Shown here: in pieces, positions 16,171 through 25,222 of the stretch
Layout of the letters: each line of letters starts with the position of its first letter
Numbering within the stretch: position 1 is the first letter of the stretch
Source of the DNA: Micromonospora sp. 15K316
Lineage (GTDB): Bacteria > Actinomycetota > Actinomycetes > Mycobacteriales > Micromonosporaceae
DNA: 64,000 nt
Direction of reading: 5' to 3'
Assembly: GCF_004348525.1 (NCBI RefSeq)
Contig: NZ_SMKG01000009.1
Coordinates: 1 to 64,000, forward strand
Made by a program: the position numbers and the translations under genes
The notes under the pieces: model-generated
Databases searched by the model: none
What the model was told of the DNA's origin: nothing
The model's input: the letters and a program-made list of their open reading frames with translations, nothing else

Positions 16171-19083
16171 GTGACCAAGCAGTTCTCCCGACGACGCCTG
16201 CTCCAGGTGGGCGCGCTGGCAGCCGCCGCGCCCACCACGCTGGCCATCACCTCGACCTCCGCCTCGGCGGCGACCGCCCACGCCGGTGGCACCGGTGGTG
16301 CCGGTGGCGCCGGCAACCCCCCGGTCGAGCCGTTCGCCCTCGACCGGGTCGCCCTGCACGACGGCGTCTTCCGGCAGAAGCGCGACCGGATGCTCAACTA
16401 CGCCCGGAACTACCCCGGCACCGGCGGCGTCCTGGACGGTCCCGACCGGATGCTGCACCTGTTCCGGGCCAACGCCGGGCTGCCGGCGCCCGGCACCTGG
16501 CCGGGCGGCTGGGACACCCCGAACCACCTGCTGCGCGGGCACTTCACCGGGCACTACCTGACGATGCTGTCCCAGTCCTACGCGGCGACGGGTGAGGAGA
16601 TCTTCCTGGAGAAGCTCGACTACCTGGTCGAGGAGTTGGGAAAGTGCCAGCGCGCGCTGGACGCCCGGGCGGTGGGCCGGATCGCGGGCCGGTCCGGCAA
16701 GGCGGTACGGCTCAGCGACCCCCACCCGAACCAGTACGTGTCGCTGCCCGGGGGGTTGCTCGACGGCGTCGGCGACGTGACATTCGCGGTCTGGGTGCGG
16801 CTCGCCGCCGGCCAGACCAACGCCCGGATCTTCCACTTCGGTGCGGGCACGAACAGCTACCTGTCGCTGTCGCCCTGGGTCTCGGCGAACATGGGGCCCC
16901 GGTTCGCCATCACCATCGGCGGGAGCGGCAACGAGCAGCGCGTCGACGGTACGAGCAACTCGATCCCGGTGGGCGAGTGGGCGCACGTGGCGGTGGCCGT
17001 CTCCGCCGCCGACGCCGTCGGCCGGCTCTACGTCAACGGCGTCCAGGTCGGCGAGAACGCGATCACGTTGACCCCGGCCGACCTGGGCCCCACAGTCAAC
17101 AACTGGATCGGGCGGTCGTCGAACCTCAACGACCCGTACCTCAACGCGAGCGTGGACGACTTCCGGATCCACCGCCGGGCGCTGACCGCCGCCGAGGTGC
17201 AGGCGCTCGCCACCGCGGACCCGGCGACGGCGCCGCCGATACCGACCGACCTGGTGGCCTGGTATCGCTTCGAGGAGGAGGGCGAGACCGCCGCCGACCA
17301 CTCGGGCAACGGTCGCGACGCCACCATCGTCGGGACGAGCTACCCCGGCTACCTCGCCGCGTTTCCGGAGGGCCAGTTCAGCCGCCTCGAACCGCCGACG
17401 CTCCGGCCGAACAGCGGCGCGAACGCGGTCTGGGCGCCCTGGTACACCTGCCACAAGATCATGAGAGGGCTGCTCAACGCCTACCACCTCACCGGCAACG
17501 AGGAGGCGCTGGAGATCGTCTTCCGGATGGGCGACTGGGCGCACCAGCGACTCAGCCGGTACAACCAGGCCGAGCTGGACCAGATGTGGAACATCTACAG
17601 CGCGGGCGAGGCCGGCTCCATGAACGAGGTCATGGCCGAGCTGTCCGCGCTCGCCCCGGACGCCGACGCGAAGGCCCGATACCTCCGGACCGCCACGGCG
17701 TTCACCTTCACCACGCTCTTCGACGCCACGATCGAGAATCGCGACATCCTGGACGGACGGCACGCCAACCAGTACATGGCGCCGAACATCGGCTACCTGC
17801 GGATCTTCGAGCAGACCGGCGCCGACGAGTACCGCACCGCGGCCACGAACTTCTGGGCGATGGTCGTCCCGCACCGCACCTTCAGCAACGGCGGCGCGGG
17901 CCGCAGCGAGCACTTCGGCGTACGTGGGGTGATCACCTCCGGCTTCACCTCGAACTCCGACCCCCGGCACGCCGAGACGTGCTGCGCCTACAACATGCTC
18001 CGGCTGACCCGGAACCTGTTCTTCCACGAGCCGGACCCGGCGTACATGGACTACTACGAGAAGGCGCTGCACAACCAGATCCTCAGCTCACGCCGGGACG
18101 TCGACAGCGTCACCGCCACCGAGGTGACCTACCACCAGAACATGTGGCCGGGCCGGTCACGGCAGATCGGCAGCTTCGTCGAGTACAGCCGGTACGGCGG
18201 CAACGGCAGCTGCTGCAACGGCACGGGCCTGGAGAGCCACACCAAGTACCAGGAGTCGATCTTCTTCCGGTCCGCCGACGAGTCGACGCTCTACGTCAAC
18301 CTCTTCATCGCCTCGACGTTGACCTGGCCGGGCCGCGGCTTCGTCATCACCCAGGAGACGAGGTATCCGACCGAGGGCGCGAGCCGGCTGCGGTTCGACC
18401 GGGGCAGCGGCCGTCTCAAGGTCAAGCTCCGGGTGCCGTCGTGGGCCGTCAAGGGGTACACGGTCCGGGTCAACGGCGTCCGCCAGCGACTCGACGCCGC
18501 CCCCGGCAGCTACGTCACAGTGGATCGCCGCTGGTCGCGCGGGGACACCATCGACATCGCGATGCCGTTGCGCTTCCGGGTGGAGAAGGCGCTCAACGAC
18601 AAGTCGGTCCAGTCCATCCTCTACGGCCCGACCCTGATGGTGGTCCGCGACGGCACCCCCAGCTACCGGGAGTTCTCCTTCTACGCCGACCTCAAGCTGG
18701 ACGGGGACCTGGCGGCCGCGATCGCGCCCACCACCGTCCCGATGCACTTCACGACGCACGGCTACACCCTGGCGCCCTACTACGAGGCCGACCCGGTACC
18801 GGGCCAGTTCAACGCCTTCCACCCCTACGTGAAGCGGGTGGAGCCGGAGGTGGTGTTCGGCTCGCAGGCCACCGGCGTACCCAACGACGCGCTCCGCGAC
18901 GACGAGGGTGAGACGTTCCTCGACCGGGTCTGGGACGCGGCGCCGTTCCGCACCCACGGGCACTTCGTCCAGCGGGTGGCGCAGGTGTCGGGCGAGTGGC
19001 TCAGGGCCGGGCGGCACACCGAGCCGCAGCGCAAGGCCATCCTCGTCGCCGCCGCCCGATCCGCCGGGGACCTGCGGCCGTGA
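16171..19083 (+). CDS. Tat-exported GH127 beta-L-arabinofuranosidase-type enzyme with inserted LamG domain
   Basis: 970 residues from GTG at 16171 (GAAGGAGA ribosome site). The N-terminus S-R-R-R-L-L-Q-V-G with a hydrophobic stretch and A-S-A is a twin-arginine signal. The GH127 (DUF1680) barrel begins at about residue 55 and resumes at about 400. Between about 175 and 390 sits a LamG/concanavalin-like domain (V-T-F-A-V-W-V-R, G-E-W-A-H-V-A-V, L-Y-V-N-G-V). The zinc/thiolate site of Bifidobacterium HypBA1 (Glu338, Cys340, Cys417, Cys418) maps onto Glu602, Cys604, Cys681 and Cys682, with the 77-residue Cys340-Cys417 spacing kept exactly. It should remove beta-L-arabinofuranose from plant glycoprotein or glycan chains outside the cell. 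A LacI-type operator lies upstream. Confidence 0.92.
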   Translation: MTKQFSRRRLLQVGALAAAAPTTLAITSTSASAATAHAGGTGGAGGAGNPPVEPFALDRVALHDGVFRQKRDRMLNYARNYPGTGGVLDGPDRMLHLFRANAGLPAPGTWPGGWDTPNHLLRGHFTGHYLTMLSQSYAATGEEIFLEKLDYLVEELGKCQRALDARAVGRIAGRSGKAVRLSDPHPNQYVSLPGGLLDGVGDVTFAVWVRLAAGQTNARIFHFGAGTNSYLSLSPWVSANMGPRFAITIGGSGNEQRVDGTSNSIPVGEWAHVAVAVSAADAVGRLYVNGVQVGENAITLTPADLGPTVNNWIGRSSNLNDPYLNASVDDFRIHRRALTAAEVQALATADPATAPPIPTDLVAWYRFEEEGETAADHSGNGRDATIVGTSYPGYLAAFPEGQFSRLEPPTLRPNSGANAVWAPWYTCHKIMRGLLNAYHLTGNEEALEIVFRMGDWAHQRLSRYNQAELDQMWNIYSAGEAGSMNEVMAELSALAPDADAKARYLRTATAFTFTTLFDATIENRDILDGRHANQYMAPNIGYLRIFEQTGADEYRTAATNFWAMVVPHRTFSNGGAGRSEHFGVRGVITSGFTSNSDPRHAETCCAYNMLRLTRNLFFHEPDPAYMDYYEKALHNQILSSRRDVDSVTATEVTYHQNMWPGRSRQIGSFVEYSRYGGNGSCCNGTGLESHTKYQESIFFRSADESTLYVNLFIASTLTWPGRGFVITQETRYPTEGASRLRFDRGSGRLKVKLRVPSWAVKGYTVRVNGVRQRLDAAPGSYVTVDRRWSRGDTIDIAMPLRFRVEKALNDKSVQSILYGPTLMVVRDGTPSYREFSFYADLKLDGDLAAAIAPTTVPMHFTTHGYTLAPYYEADPVPGQFNAFHPYVKRVEPEVVFGSQATGVPNDALRDDEGETFLDRVWDAAPFRTHGHFVQRVAQVSGEWLRAGRHTEPQRKAILVAAARSAGDLRP

Positions 19084-19137
19084 CCGGCGACCCCGGCCCT
19101 GGTCGGCCGCGACGACGGCCCTGAGCCGATCGCACCG

Positions 19138-20091
19138 TCACCGCACGGCGCGCTGCGCGGGGAGCTGGCGCAGCGCGCCGTCGCGGAGCACCGCGTGCGC
19201 GCCGACGGTCTGGTTGACGATCTGCGTCACCCGCACGTCGACCGCGACGCTGGCCAGCGCCACCGCGTCGGCGCGGCTGATCTCGTACTGCCGCTGCAGG
19301 AGGGTCAGCATCGAGTCCAGCGCCATGAACGTGGCGTCGTCGAGGGTCGCGCCGACGCCGAGAGTCAGCCAGGAGTCCGCGGTGCGGGCCACCGGGGTGG
19401 TGATCGGAAAGTCGTCGCGGACGCCGAAGGTCAGCGTCACCTCCTCCATCGGGCACTCGATGGCCGTACCGCCGATCTCCCCGTCCCCCTGCGCGGCGTG
19501 CCCGTCACCGACCGAGAAGAGCCCGCCGTCGACCGGGATCGGCAGCAACAGGGTGGTGCCGGCGGTCAGCTCCTTGCAGTCCAGGTTGCCGCCGCAGCGG
19601 CGGGGCGGGACCGTCGAGTGCAGCCCCGGCTCGGCCGGCGGCATGCCGAGCACCCCCATGAAGGGGCGCAGCGTCACCGTGTGTCCGTGCTGGTTACGGC
19701 CGACCATCGCCACCGGGTCCAGCTCCCAGGCATGCACCACCGCGTGCTCCTCGACGCCGTACTGCTTGTTGAAGCCGCCCGGCCAACCACCGGCCACCGT
19801 GGTTCCCCAGGTGGCCGGGACCACCGCGTCGATGCGTACCTCGAGGGTCTGGCCGGCCCGGGCGCCACGGACCGCGACCGGGCCGATCAGCGCGTGCCCG
19901 TGGTCGGGCTGGTACTGCGGGGCCCGGGGGCGGTCCCGGTTCCGGCCGCCCGGGTACGGCCCCGCCGACCACCAGCAGTCCAGGGTGCGGTAGGTGACGG
20001 TGTCGCCGGCGTCGATGGTGAGCGCCGGCGGGAAGTCGGGAGAGAAGTGTCCGTGCAGCGTGTCGTCGCCTGGTGCGAGGATGTGTCGCAT
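19138..20091 (-). CDS. Acetamidase/formamidase family protein
   Basis: 317 residues, the usual size of the FmdA/AmdA family. The N-terminal G-D-D-T-L-H-G-H-F-S-P-D-F-P-P, a G-H-A-L-I-G-P-V segment, the central D-x-K-E-L block (L-D-C-K-E-L-T-A-G-T-T-L-L-L-P-I) and the H-A-A-Q-G-D-G-E-I-G-G-T-A-I-E-C motif are all family hallmarks. The reaction is hydrolysis of short amides such as formamide or acetamide to ammonia and the acid, in the cytoplasm. A TAGCCT hexamer 6 nt before the ATG suggests leaderless transcription. It is divergent from the CocE-type hydrolase, with a perfect 14-bp palindrome in the shared control region. Confidence 0.93.
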   Translation of the reverse strand: MRHILAPGDDTLHGHFSPDFPPALTIDAGDTVTYRTLDCWWSAGPYPGGRNRDRPRAPQYQPDHGHALIGPVAVRGARAGQTLEVRIDAVVPATWGTTVAGGWPGGFNKQYGVEEHAVVHAWELDPVAMVGRNQHGHTVTLRPFMGVLGMPPAEPGLHSTVPPRRCGGNLDCKELTAGTTLLLPIPVDGGLFSVGDGHAAQGDGEIGGTAIECPMEEVTLTFGVRDDFPITTPVARTADSWLTLGVGATLDDATFMALDSMLTLLQRQYEISRADAVALASVAVDVRVTQIVNQTVGAHAVLRDGALRQLPAQRAVR

Positions 20092-20166
20092 CTGCGCAGG
20101 CTAGTTGCTGTCCCCCGCACGGGGTAGATGCATCGCTCCCAGCATGGGGTCGACGGCCGGGACGGC

Positions 20167-20180
20167 ACGACATATGTCGT
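20167..20180. promoter_or_regulatory. Perfect 14-bp palindrome ACGACATATGTCGT
   Basis: A fully self-complementary 14-mer in the 190-bp gap between the divergent acetamidase and the secreted CocE-type hydrolase, about 75 bp from the first and 105 bp from the second start. It is probably an operator; the cognate regulator is not encoded next to it. Confidence 0.6.
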
Positions 20181-20283
20181 AACGCAGCAGAGCCCATCCA
20201 CTACGGATGGTCATTGACTCGACTGATCAATATCGATGAACATGCATCTGCCAGATGTCTCTGGAGCTGACGGAGGTAGGGGC

Positions 20284-22188
20284 ATGGGAGTTGCACGGCG
20301 ACTGATAGCCGTGGGAGCGATCGTCGGGATGGCGGTCGTGAGCGCACCCGCGGTGGCGAGCGCCCAGGTGGCGACACCCGGGATCGTGATCGAGAACGGG
20401 GTGACCCAACCGGTCTTCTCGTACGAGGAGGCGATCCAGGAGGTCGTCTACGTCGAGGCGCCGATGGACAGCGACGCCGACGGGCGCCGGGACCTGATCG
20501 AGGTCGACGTGGTCCGGCCGGCGGAGACCGAGGCGGGCCTGCGGGTGCCGACGATCATGGAGGCCAGCCCGTACTACGGCCGGGAGACGGGCGATCCGCT
20601 GCCGGATCAGACCCGCGGCTTCCCCGGCTGGTGGGACGAGTACTTCGTGCCGCGGGGGTACGCCGTCGTCCAGGTGGAGATGCAGGGCACGTCGCGGTCC
20701 TTCGGCTGCCCCACCACCGGTGGGCCCGAGGACACGATCAGCGCCAAGGCCGTCGTGGACTGGCTCAACGGCCGCGCCCCGGGCTTCCACCACGACGGAA
20801 GCGTGGCGGTCGCCGACTGGAGCACCGGCAACGTCGGCATGCAGGGCGTCTCGTACGTCGGCACCCTGCCCAACGCGGTCGCCACCCAGGGTGTGCCCGG
20901 CCTGCGGACCGTGGTGCCCATCGCCGCGATCTCCAGCTGGTACCGGTACGTGAACGACCAGGGTGTCGCCTGGTCGACCTGGAGCGAGAACGTCGACTTC
21001 CGGTACACCGAGTACCTCGCCGACTACGTCTCCGTCGGCCGGACGCTCCCCGGCTCCGCGTCGGCGCCGGCCTGCGAGTCGGTCATCACCGGGATCGGCG
21101 ACGCCGAGGAGGCCAGCGCCTCCGACTTCACCCGGTTCTGGCAGGAGCGGAACTACCTGCCGGACGCGAAGAACATCAAGAAGGCGGGCACCTCCGTCTT
21201 CATGGTGCACGGTCTCACCGACTTCAACGTGAAGACCATGCACTTCGCCGACCTGTGGCGCGAGATCGAGAAGCGCAACATGCCCCGCAAGATCTGGCTC
21301 CACCGGGGCGCGCACGTGAACCCGACCAGTTTCCGCCCGGCGGAGTGGCAGGCGGTCATGCACCGCTGGATGGACTACTGGCTCCACGACATCGAGAACG
21401 GGATCATGGACGAGCCGATGGCGGACATCCAGCGCCCCGACGGCACCTGGGAGACCCACTCGACCTGGCCGGACGCCGCCACCAAGGAGGTCGACCTGCG
21501 CTTCGGCCCGGCCACGGCCGACGCGGCGGGCACGCTCTCGCCGCGCAAGCCGGGCGGCAACCCCACGCAGAGCTTCGTCGACCAGCGCGAGTCGCAGGCG
21601 GTCAAGATCGGGGACGCCGAGCAGGCCAAGCCGGGGAGGCTCGCCTACGTGACCCCTCCGCTCGCGTCCGACGTGCGGCTCTCCGGCACGCCAGAGCTGG
21701 CGGTAAGGATGTCGACGACGGCCGAGACCGCGCTGCTGTCGGCCATGCTCGTCGACTACGGCGCGGGACCCACCGTCACTGTGGAGGGCAAGGACCCGCT
21801 GGAGGTGGTCCAGGAGTCCTGCGAGCCTGAGGACCTGGCCAGCCGGACCGGGTGCGCCGAGCCGATGGAGACGGACGTCGCGATCACTCCGGAGCGCGTC
21901 CTGGCGTGGGGCCACATCGACGTGAAGAACTCGCCGGACCTCCGGCGGAGCCGCCCCCTGACGCCCGACAAGCAGTACAACGTGAGGTGGACGACCCTTC
22001 CCTCCGAGCACGTGATCCCGGCCGGGCACCGGATCGGACTCGTCATCACCGGCAACTACGACGCGAACCCGTCGTCGAACCGGCCGGCGCGGGACACGGC
22101 CGCCATCGGCAGCCAGATCACCGTGTACCTGAACGGCAGCACCCTGACGCTTCCGGTCGTGGGGGGCAGGAACGCCCTGGGCCTCTGA
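20284..22188 (+). CDS. Secreted CocE/NonD family hydrolase (X-Pro dipeptidyl-peptidase-like)
   Basis: 634 residues from ATG at 20284, chosen for its GGAGG site. Residues 1-29 are a Sec-type signal peptide (R-R-L-I-A-V-G-A-I-V-G-M-A-V-V then A-x-A). The alpha/beta hydrolase core follows: D-S-D-A-D-G-R-R-D near the start, nucleophile loop G-V-S-Y-V-G-T (G-x-S-Y-x-G of the S15/CocE family), acid in V-H-G-L-T-D-F-N-V and His in H-R-G-A-H-V-N-P. The C-terminal third is the jelly-roll X-Pro dipeptidyl-peptidase C domain (L-S-G-T-P-E-L-A-V-R, then P-A-G-H-R-I-G-L-V-I-T-G). Extracellular release of Xaa-Pro dipeptides is most likely, an esterase/acylase role second. Confidence 0.92.
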   Translation: MGVARRLIAVGAIVGMAVVSAPAVASAQVATPGIVIENGVTQPVFSYEEAIQEVVYVEAPMDSDADGRRDLIEVDVVRPAETEAGLRVPTIMEASPYYGRETGDPLPDQTRGFPGWWDEYFVPRGYAVVQVEMQGTSRSFGCPTTGGPEDTISAKAVVDWLNGRAPGFHHDGSVAVADWSTGNVGMQGVSYVGTLPNAVATQGVPGLRTVVPIAAISSWYRYVNDQGVAWSTWSENVDFRYTEYLADYVSVGRTLPGSASAPACESVITGIGDAEEASASDFTRFWQERNYLPDAKNIKKAGTSVFMVHGLTDFNVKTMHFADLWREIEKRNMPRKIWLHRGAHVNPTSFRPAEWQAVMHRWMDYWLHDIENGIMDEPMADIQRPDGTWETHSTWPDAATKEVDLRFGPATADAAGTLSPRKPGGNPTQSFVDQRESQAVKIGDAEQAKPGRLAYVTPPLASDVRLSGTPELAVRMSTTAETALLSAMLVDYGAGPTVTVEGKDPLEVVQESCEPEDLASRTGCAEPMETDVAITPERVLAWGHIDVKNSPDLRRSRPLTPDKQYNVRWTTLPSEHVIPAGHRIGLVITGNYDANPSSNRPARDTAAIGSQITVYLNGSTLTLPVVGGRNALGL

Positions 22189-22222
22189 CCGGCTGCTCCG
22201 GTCGTCGACCAGGTAACTCGGT

Positions 22223-22266
22223 CGGCGGGTCCCTCATCGGCTCCGGCCGAAATGAGGGACCCGCCG
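22223..22266. terminator. Bidirectional hairpin terminator
   Basis: A perfect 15-bp stem pairs 22223-22237 (CGGCGGGTCCCTCAT) with 22252-22266, leaving a 14-nt loop. It lies between the convergent CocE-type hydrolase and F420 oxidoreductase genes, so it can end both transcripts. Confidence 0.8.
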
Positions 22267-22291
22267 CGCGGGTGACGGGGCGGGTCGGAGG

Positions 22292-23008
22292 CTAGGCCGG
22301 CCCCTCCGGTGTCCCGGTTCGGGCCGCGGCGACGATCCGCCCGCGCTCCGACTCCGGAAAACGGTCGAGCATGGCCCGCACCTCGTCGGCGCTCACGTCG
22401 GCGCCGAAGAGCTCGCTGCCCGGTTCGAGCCGTACGCCCTCGGCGAGCGGGCCGGCGACGACCGGGTCGAAGCCGAGCCGGTCCACGAGGGCGGCGACGG
22501 CAGCGAGGCCGGCGGGGTCGTCACCGGCGATCGCGATGGCCTTGCGACCGGGCGCGCCGTGCGGCCGCGCCTCGTCCTCGAGATCGTGGTACCCCATGTG
22601 GTTGAACGCCTTGACGACGTGCGAGTCGGGCAGGAACGCCTGCACCGTCTCACTCGACGAGGTGCTCGGATCGGTGAGGTCGTCGCGGATGCCGTCCACC
22701 TCCCACCAGTAGTTCATGGCGTCGACGACGAGCTTGCCGCGCAACGCCTCGGCGGGGATGTTGCGGTACTTGCCCAACGGGAGAGCGAGGATCACGATGT
22801 CGGTGCCCGCCACGGCGTCGGCCGCAGTGGTGGCGACCGCGCCGGGCGTGAGCACCTCGACGGTGAGCGCGATCTTCGCCGGGTCGCCGGAGCCGGCGAC
22901 GAGCACCCGGTAGCCGGCGGCGACGGCGAGCCGGGCGAGCACGGTGCCCACCTTGCCGGCCCCGAGGATGCCCAGGGTCTCCGGCCCGCTGCTCGGGCTG
23001 TCGTTCAT
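22292..23008 (-). CDS. NADPH-dependent F420 reductase-like protein (Fno type)
   Basis: 238 residues. The N-terminal nucleotide fold [15 protein letters not shown] with V-A-G-S-G-D-P, the I-L-A-L-P-L-G-K-Y segment, [10 protein letters not shown], and V-K-A-F-N-H-M-G-Y follow the F420H2:NADP oxidoreductase (Fno) pattern. Such enzymes move hydride between NADPH and coenzyme F420 in the cytoplasm. It is the last gene of a three-gene minus-strand operon (25108 to 22292), 26 bp after the second luciferase-like enzyme, which suggests that it supplies reduced F420 to one or both of them. F420 use by this protein is inferred from the family fold. Confidence 0.87.
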   Translation of the reverse strand: MNDSPSSGPETLGILGAGKVGTVLARLAVAAGYRVLVAGSGDPAKIALTVEVLTPGAVATTAADAVAGTDIVILALPLGKYRNIPAEALRGKLVVDAMNYWWEVDGIRDDLTDPSTSSSETVQAFLPDSHVVKAFNHMGYHDLEDEARPHGAPGRKAIAIAGDDPAGLAAVAALVDRLGFDPVVAGPLAEGVRLEPGSELFGADVSADEVRAMLDRFPESERGRIVAAARTGTPEGPA

Positions 23009-23034
23009 GTCTTCCTCCGGGTACGGCAGGGGCG

Positions 23035-24066
23035 TCAGCCGGCCAGCATGTCACGGACCATCGGGATCACCCGCGTGCCGTAGAGCTCCACCGCGCGCAG
23101 GCGCGCGCTCACCGGCTGCGCGCCGGCGGTGTAGATGAGGTCGAACCGGCCGACCCCGAGGCTGCGGATCGCGCCGGCCATGCGGCGGGCGACGGTCTCC
23201 GGCGAGCCGATGTAGAGGGAGCCGTTCGCCACCTCGGCGTCGAACTCCGCACGGCGGATGGGCGGCCAGCCGCGCAGCTTGCCGATCCGGTCCCGCATGA
23301 CCCGGTAGTGCGGCCAGAAGACCTCCTTGGCCTCCTCGTCGGTGTCGGCGACGAAGCCCGGCGAGTGCATCCCGACCGGGTACGCGGTCGTGCCGAACTG
23401 CTCGGCCGCCCGCCGGTACAGGTCGAGGTAGGGCGCGAAGCGTTCCGGAGAGCCGCCGATGATGGCGAGCATCAGCGGGAACCCGTAGTGGGCGGTACGC
23501 ACGACCGACTGCGGCGAGCCGCCGACGCCCACCCACGTGTCGAGTCGTCCCGAGTCCGTCTTCGGGAAGACGTCGGCGTTCTCCAGCGGGGCACGCACCG
23601 TACCGCTCCAGCTGACCGGCTTCTCGTCCAGCAGCTTCGCGAACAGCTCGATCTTCTCCTCGAAGAGCACGTCGTAGTCGCGCAGGTCGTAGCCGAAGAG
23701 CGGGAAGGACTCGGTGAACGAGCCGCGCCCGAGGATGACCTCGGCCCGGCCGTTCGACAGCGCGTCCACCGTGGCGAAGCGCTGGAACACCCGGACCGGG
23801 TCGTCCGAGCTCAGTACGGTCACGCCGGAGGCGAGCCGGATACGTGAGGTGCGGGTGGCGATCCCCGCCAGCACGGTCTCCGGCGTCGATACCGAGTACT
23901 CCGGCCGGTGGTGCTCGCCGAGGGCGATCACGTCGACGCCGAGTTCGTCGGCGAGCACCGCCTCCTCGACCACCTGCCGGATCGCGGTGGCGTGGGAGAC
24001 GGGCTTGCCGGCGTCGTCCTGCGGCACGTCGCCGAAGGTGTCGAGGCCGAACAGGAGATCAGACAT
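23035..24066 (-). CDS. LLM class flavin/F420-dependent oxidoreductase (second copy)
   Basis: 343 residues, a luciferase-like TIM barrel. Landmarks: [44 protein letters not shown] and [11 protein letters not shown] at 24066 lies inside the 3' end of the upstream luciferase-like gene (8-bp overlap), so translation is probably coupled. The two proteins are paralogues across their full length and may form a heterodimer, as bacterial luciferase LuxAB does. Substrate unknown; F420 or FMN could be the cofactor. The operon is controlled by the divergent MarR. Confidence 0.92.
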   Translation of the reverse strand: MSDLLFGLDTFGDVPQDDAGKPVSHATAIRQVVEEAVLADELGVDVIALGEHHRPEYSVSTPETVLAGIATRTSRIRLASGVTVLSSDDPVRVFQRFATVDALSNGRAEVILGRGSFTESFPLFGYDLRDYDVLFEEKIELFAKLLDEKPVSWSGTVRAPLENADVFPKTDSGRLDTWVGVGGSPQSVVRTAHYGFPLMLAIIGGSPERFAPYLDLYRRAAEQFGTTAYPVGMHSPGFVADTDEEAKEVFWPHYRVMRDRIGKLRGWPPIRRAEFDAEVANGSLYIGSPETVARRMAGAIRSLGVGRFDLIYTAGAQPVSARLRAVELYGTRVIPMVRDMLAG

Positions 24067-25108
24067 GAGCGGGCTCCTTCGCCAGTAGCTCCCGCACCCG
24101 CGGGGCGACCTCACGGCCGAACAGTTCGATCGAGCGGGCACGGGCCTCGCGGGGCAGGTGCATGATGTCGTACTTGAGGTCGAAGCGGCTCAGCCGCAGG
24201 TCACGGGCCATCACAGCGATCTTCCGCGCGACGGTCTCGGGTGACCCGACGAAGAGCGCGCCGTGGTCGATCTCGGCCTCGTAGCGCGTGCGGTCCGGCC
24301 GGTAGAAGCCGCGCTCCTCGGCGAGCGCCGCCACGACCGGCTGCCAGTACCGCCACCAGGTCTCCACGGCCTCCTCGTCGGTCTCCGCGACCAGGCCGAG
24401 CGAGTGCTGCCCGATCGGCTGCCCGGGGTGGCCGAACTGTTCGAGCGCCCGCTGGTAGAGGTCGACGTGGCCGGCGAAGCGCTGCGGGCGCCCGCCGATG
24501 ATCGCGAGCATGAGCGGCAGTCCGTAGCGGGCGGCGCGGATCACCGAATTCGGGCTCCCGCCGACGCCGATCCAGGTCGGGATGCCCCCCGGGGGCATCC
24601 GGGGGTGCAGCCGCTGGGCCACCAGCGGGGTACGCACCGTCCCCGACCAGGTGACGGCCTCCTCCCGCTGGAGTCGGACGAAGAGGTCGAGCTTCTCCTC
24701 GAAGAGCCGCTCGTAGTCCGCCAGGTCGTAACCGAACAGCGGGAACGATTCGGTCGCCGAGGCGCGTCCGAGGACGAGCTGGGCGCGACCGTTCGAGACG
24801 GCGTCGAGCGTCGAGAACTCGTGGTAGAGCCGTACCGGGTCGTTGGTGCTGAGCACCGTGACCGAGGTGCCGAGCCGGATCCGCTCGGTCGCCGTCGCGA
24901 TCGCCGCGAGCAGCACGGGCGTCGCCGAGTCGTTGTGCCCCTCGCGGTAGTGCTCACCCACGCTGAACACGTCGAGCCCGACCGACTCCGCGAGCCGCGC
25001 CTCCTCGACGAGCAGCCGCAGAGTCTCCGCGTCGCTCAGGGGCCGGCCACCGTCGGTCGCCACCTCCCCGAACGAGTCGAGCCCCAGTTCGAAGCCTTCC
25101 GCTGTCAC
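24059..25108 (-). CDS. LLM class flavin/F420-dependent oxidoreductase (first copy)
   Basis: 349 residues from GTG at 25108, selected because a GAGGAGGG ribosome site precedes it; the longer frame reads into the operator region. Same family as the next gene: [44 protein letters not shown] and W-I-G-V-G-G-S-P-N-S-V. It is the promoter-proximal gene of the three-gene operon, with two MarR-type operators 60-100 bp upstream. The second-copy start overlaps its stop. Likely a monooxygenase or F420-dependent dehydrogenase; substrate unknown. A 21-bp near-palindrome inside the gene (24580-24600) encodes part of a Met-Pro-Pro-Gly-Gly loop. Confidence 0.92.
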   Translation of the reverse strand: MTAEGFELGLDSFGEVATDGGRPLSDAETLRLLVEEARLAESVGLDVFSVGEHYREGHNDSATPVLLAAIATATERIRLGTSVTVLSTNDPVRLYHEFSTLDAVSNGRAQLVLGRASATESFPLFGYDLADYERLFEEKLDLFVRLQREEAVTWSGTVRTPLVAQRLHPRMPPGGIPTWIGVGGSPNSVIRAARYGLPLMLAIIGGRPQRFAGHVDLYQRALEQFGHPGQPIGQHSLGLVAETDEEAVETWWRYWQPVVAALAEERGFYRPDRTRYEAEIDHGALFVGSPETVARKIAVMARDLRLSRFDLKYDIMHLPREARARSIELFGREVAPRVRELLAKEPAHV

Positions 25109-25166
25109 CGTGCCCTCCTCACGCCCGCGCCGAGCTGGGTACCCCGCTCCGCGGGTCTCCCTCGGC

Positions 25167-25211
25167 GATTGACACGTCAATCATGTTAGCCTGTTGATTG
25201 ACATGTCAATC
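25167..25211. promoter_or_regulatory. Two palindromic MarR operators in the divergent promoter
   Basis: GATTGACACGTCAATC (25167-25182) and GATTGACATGTCAATC (25196-25211) share perfect 7-bp arms GATTGAC/GTCAATC; the second is fully self-complementary. Centres are 29 bp apart, close to three helical turns. The right-hand site ends directly at the GGGAG ribosome site of marR, and both contain TTGACA or TTGACG -35-like hexamers. The layout indicates repression of both marR and the luciferase-like operon. Confidence 0.88.
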
Positions 25212-25222
25212 GGGAGATGCGA

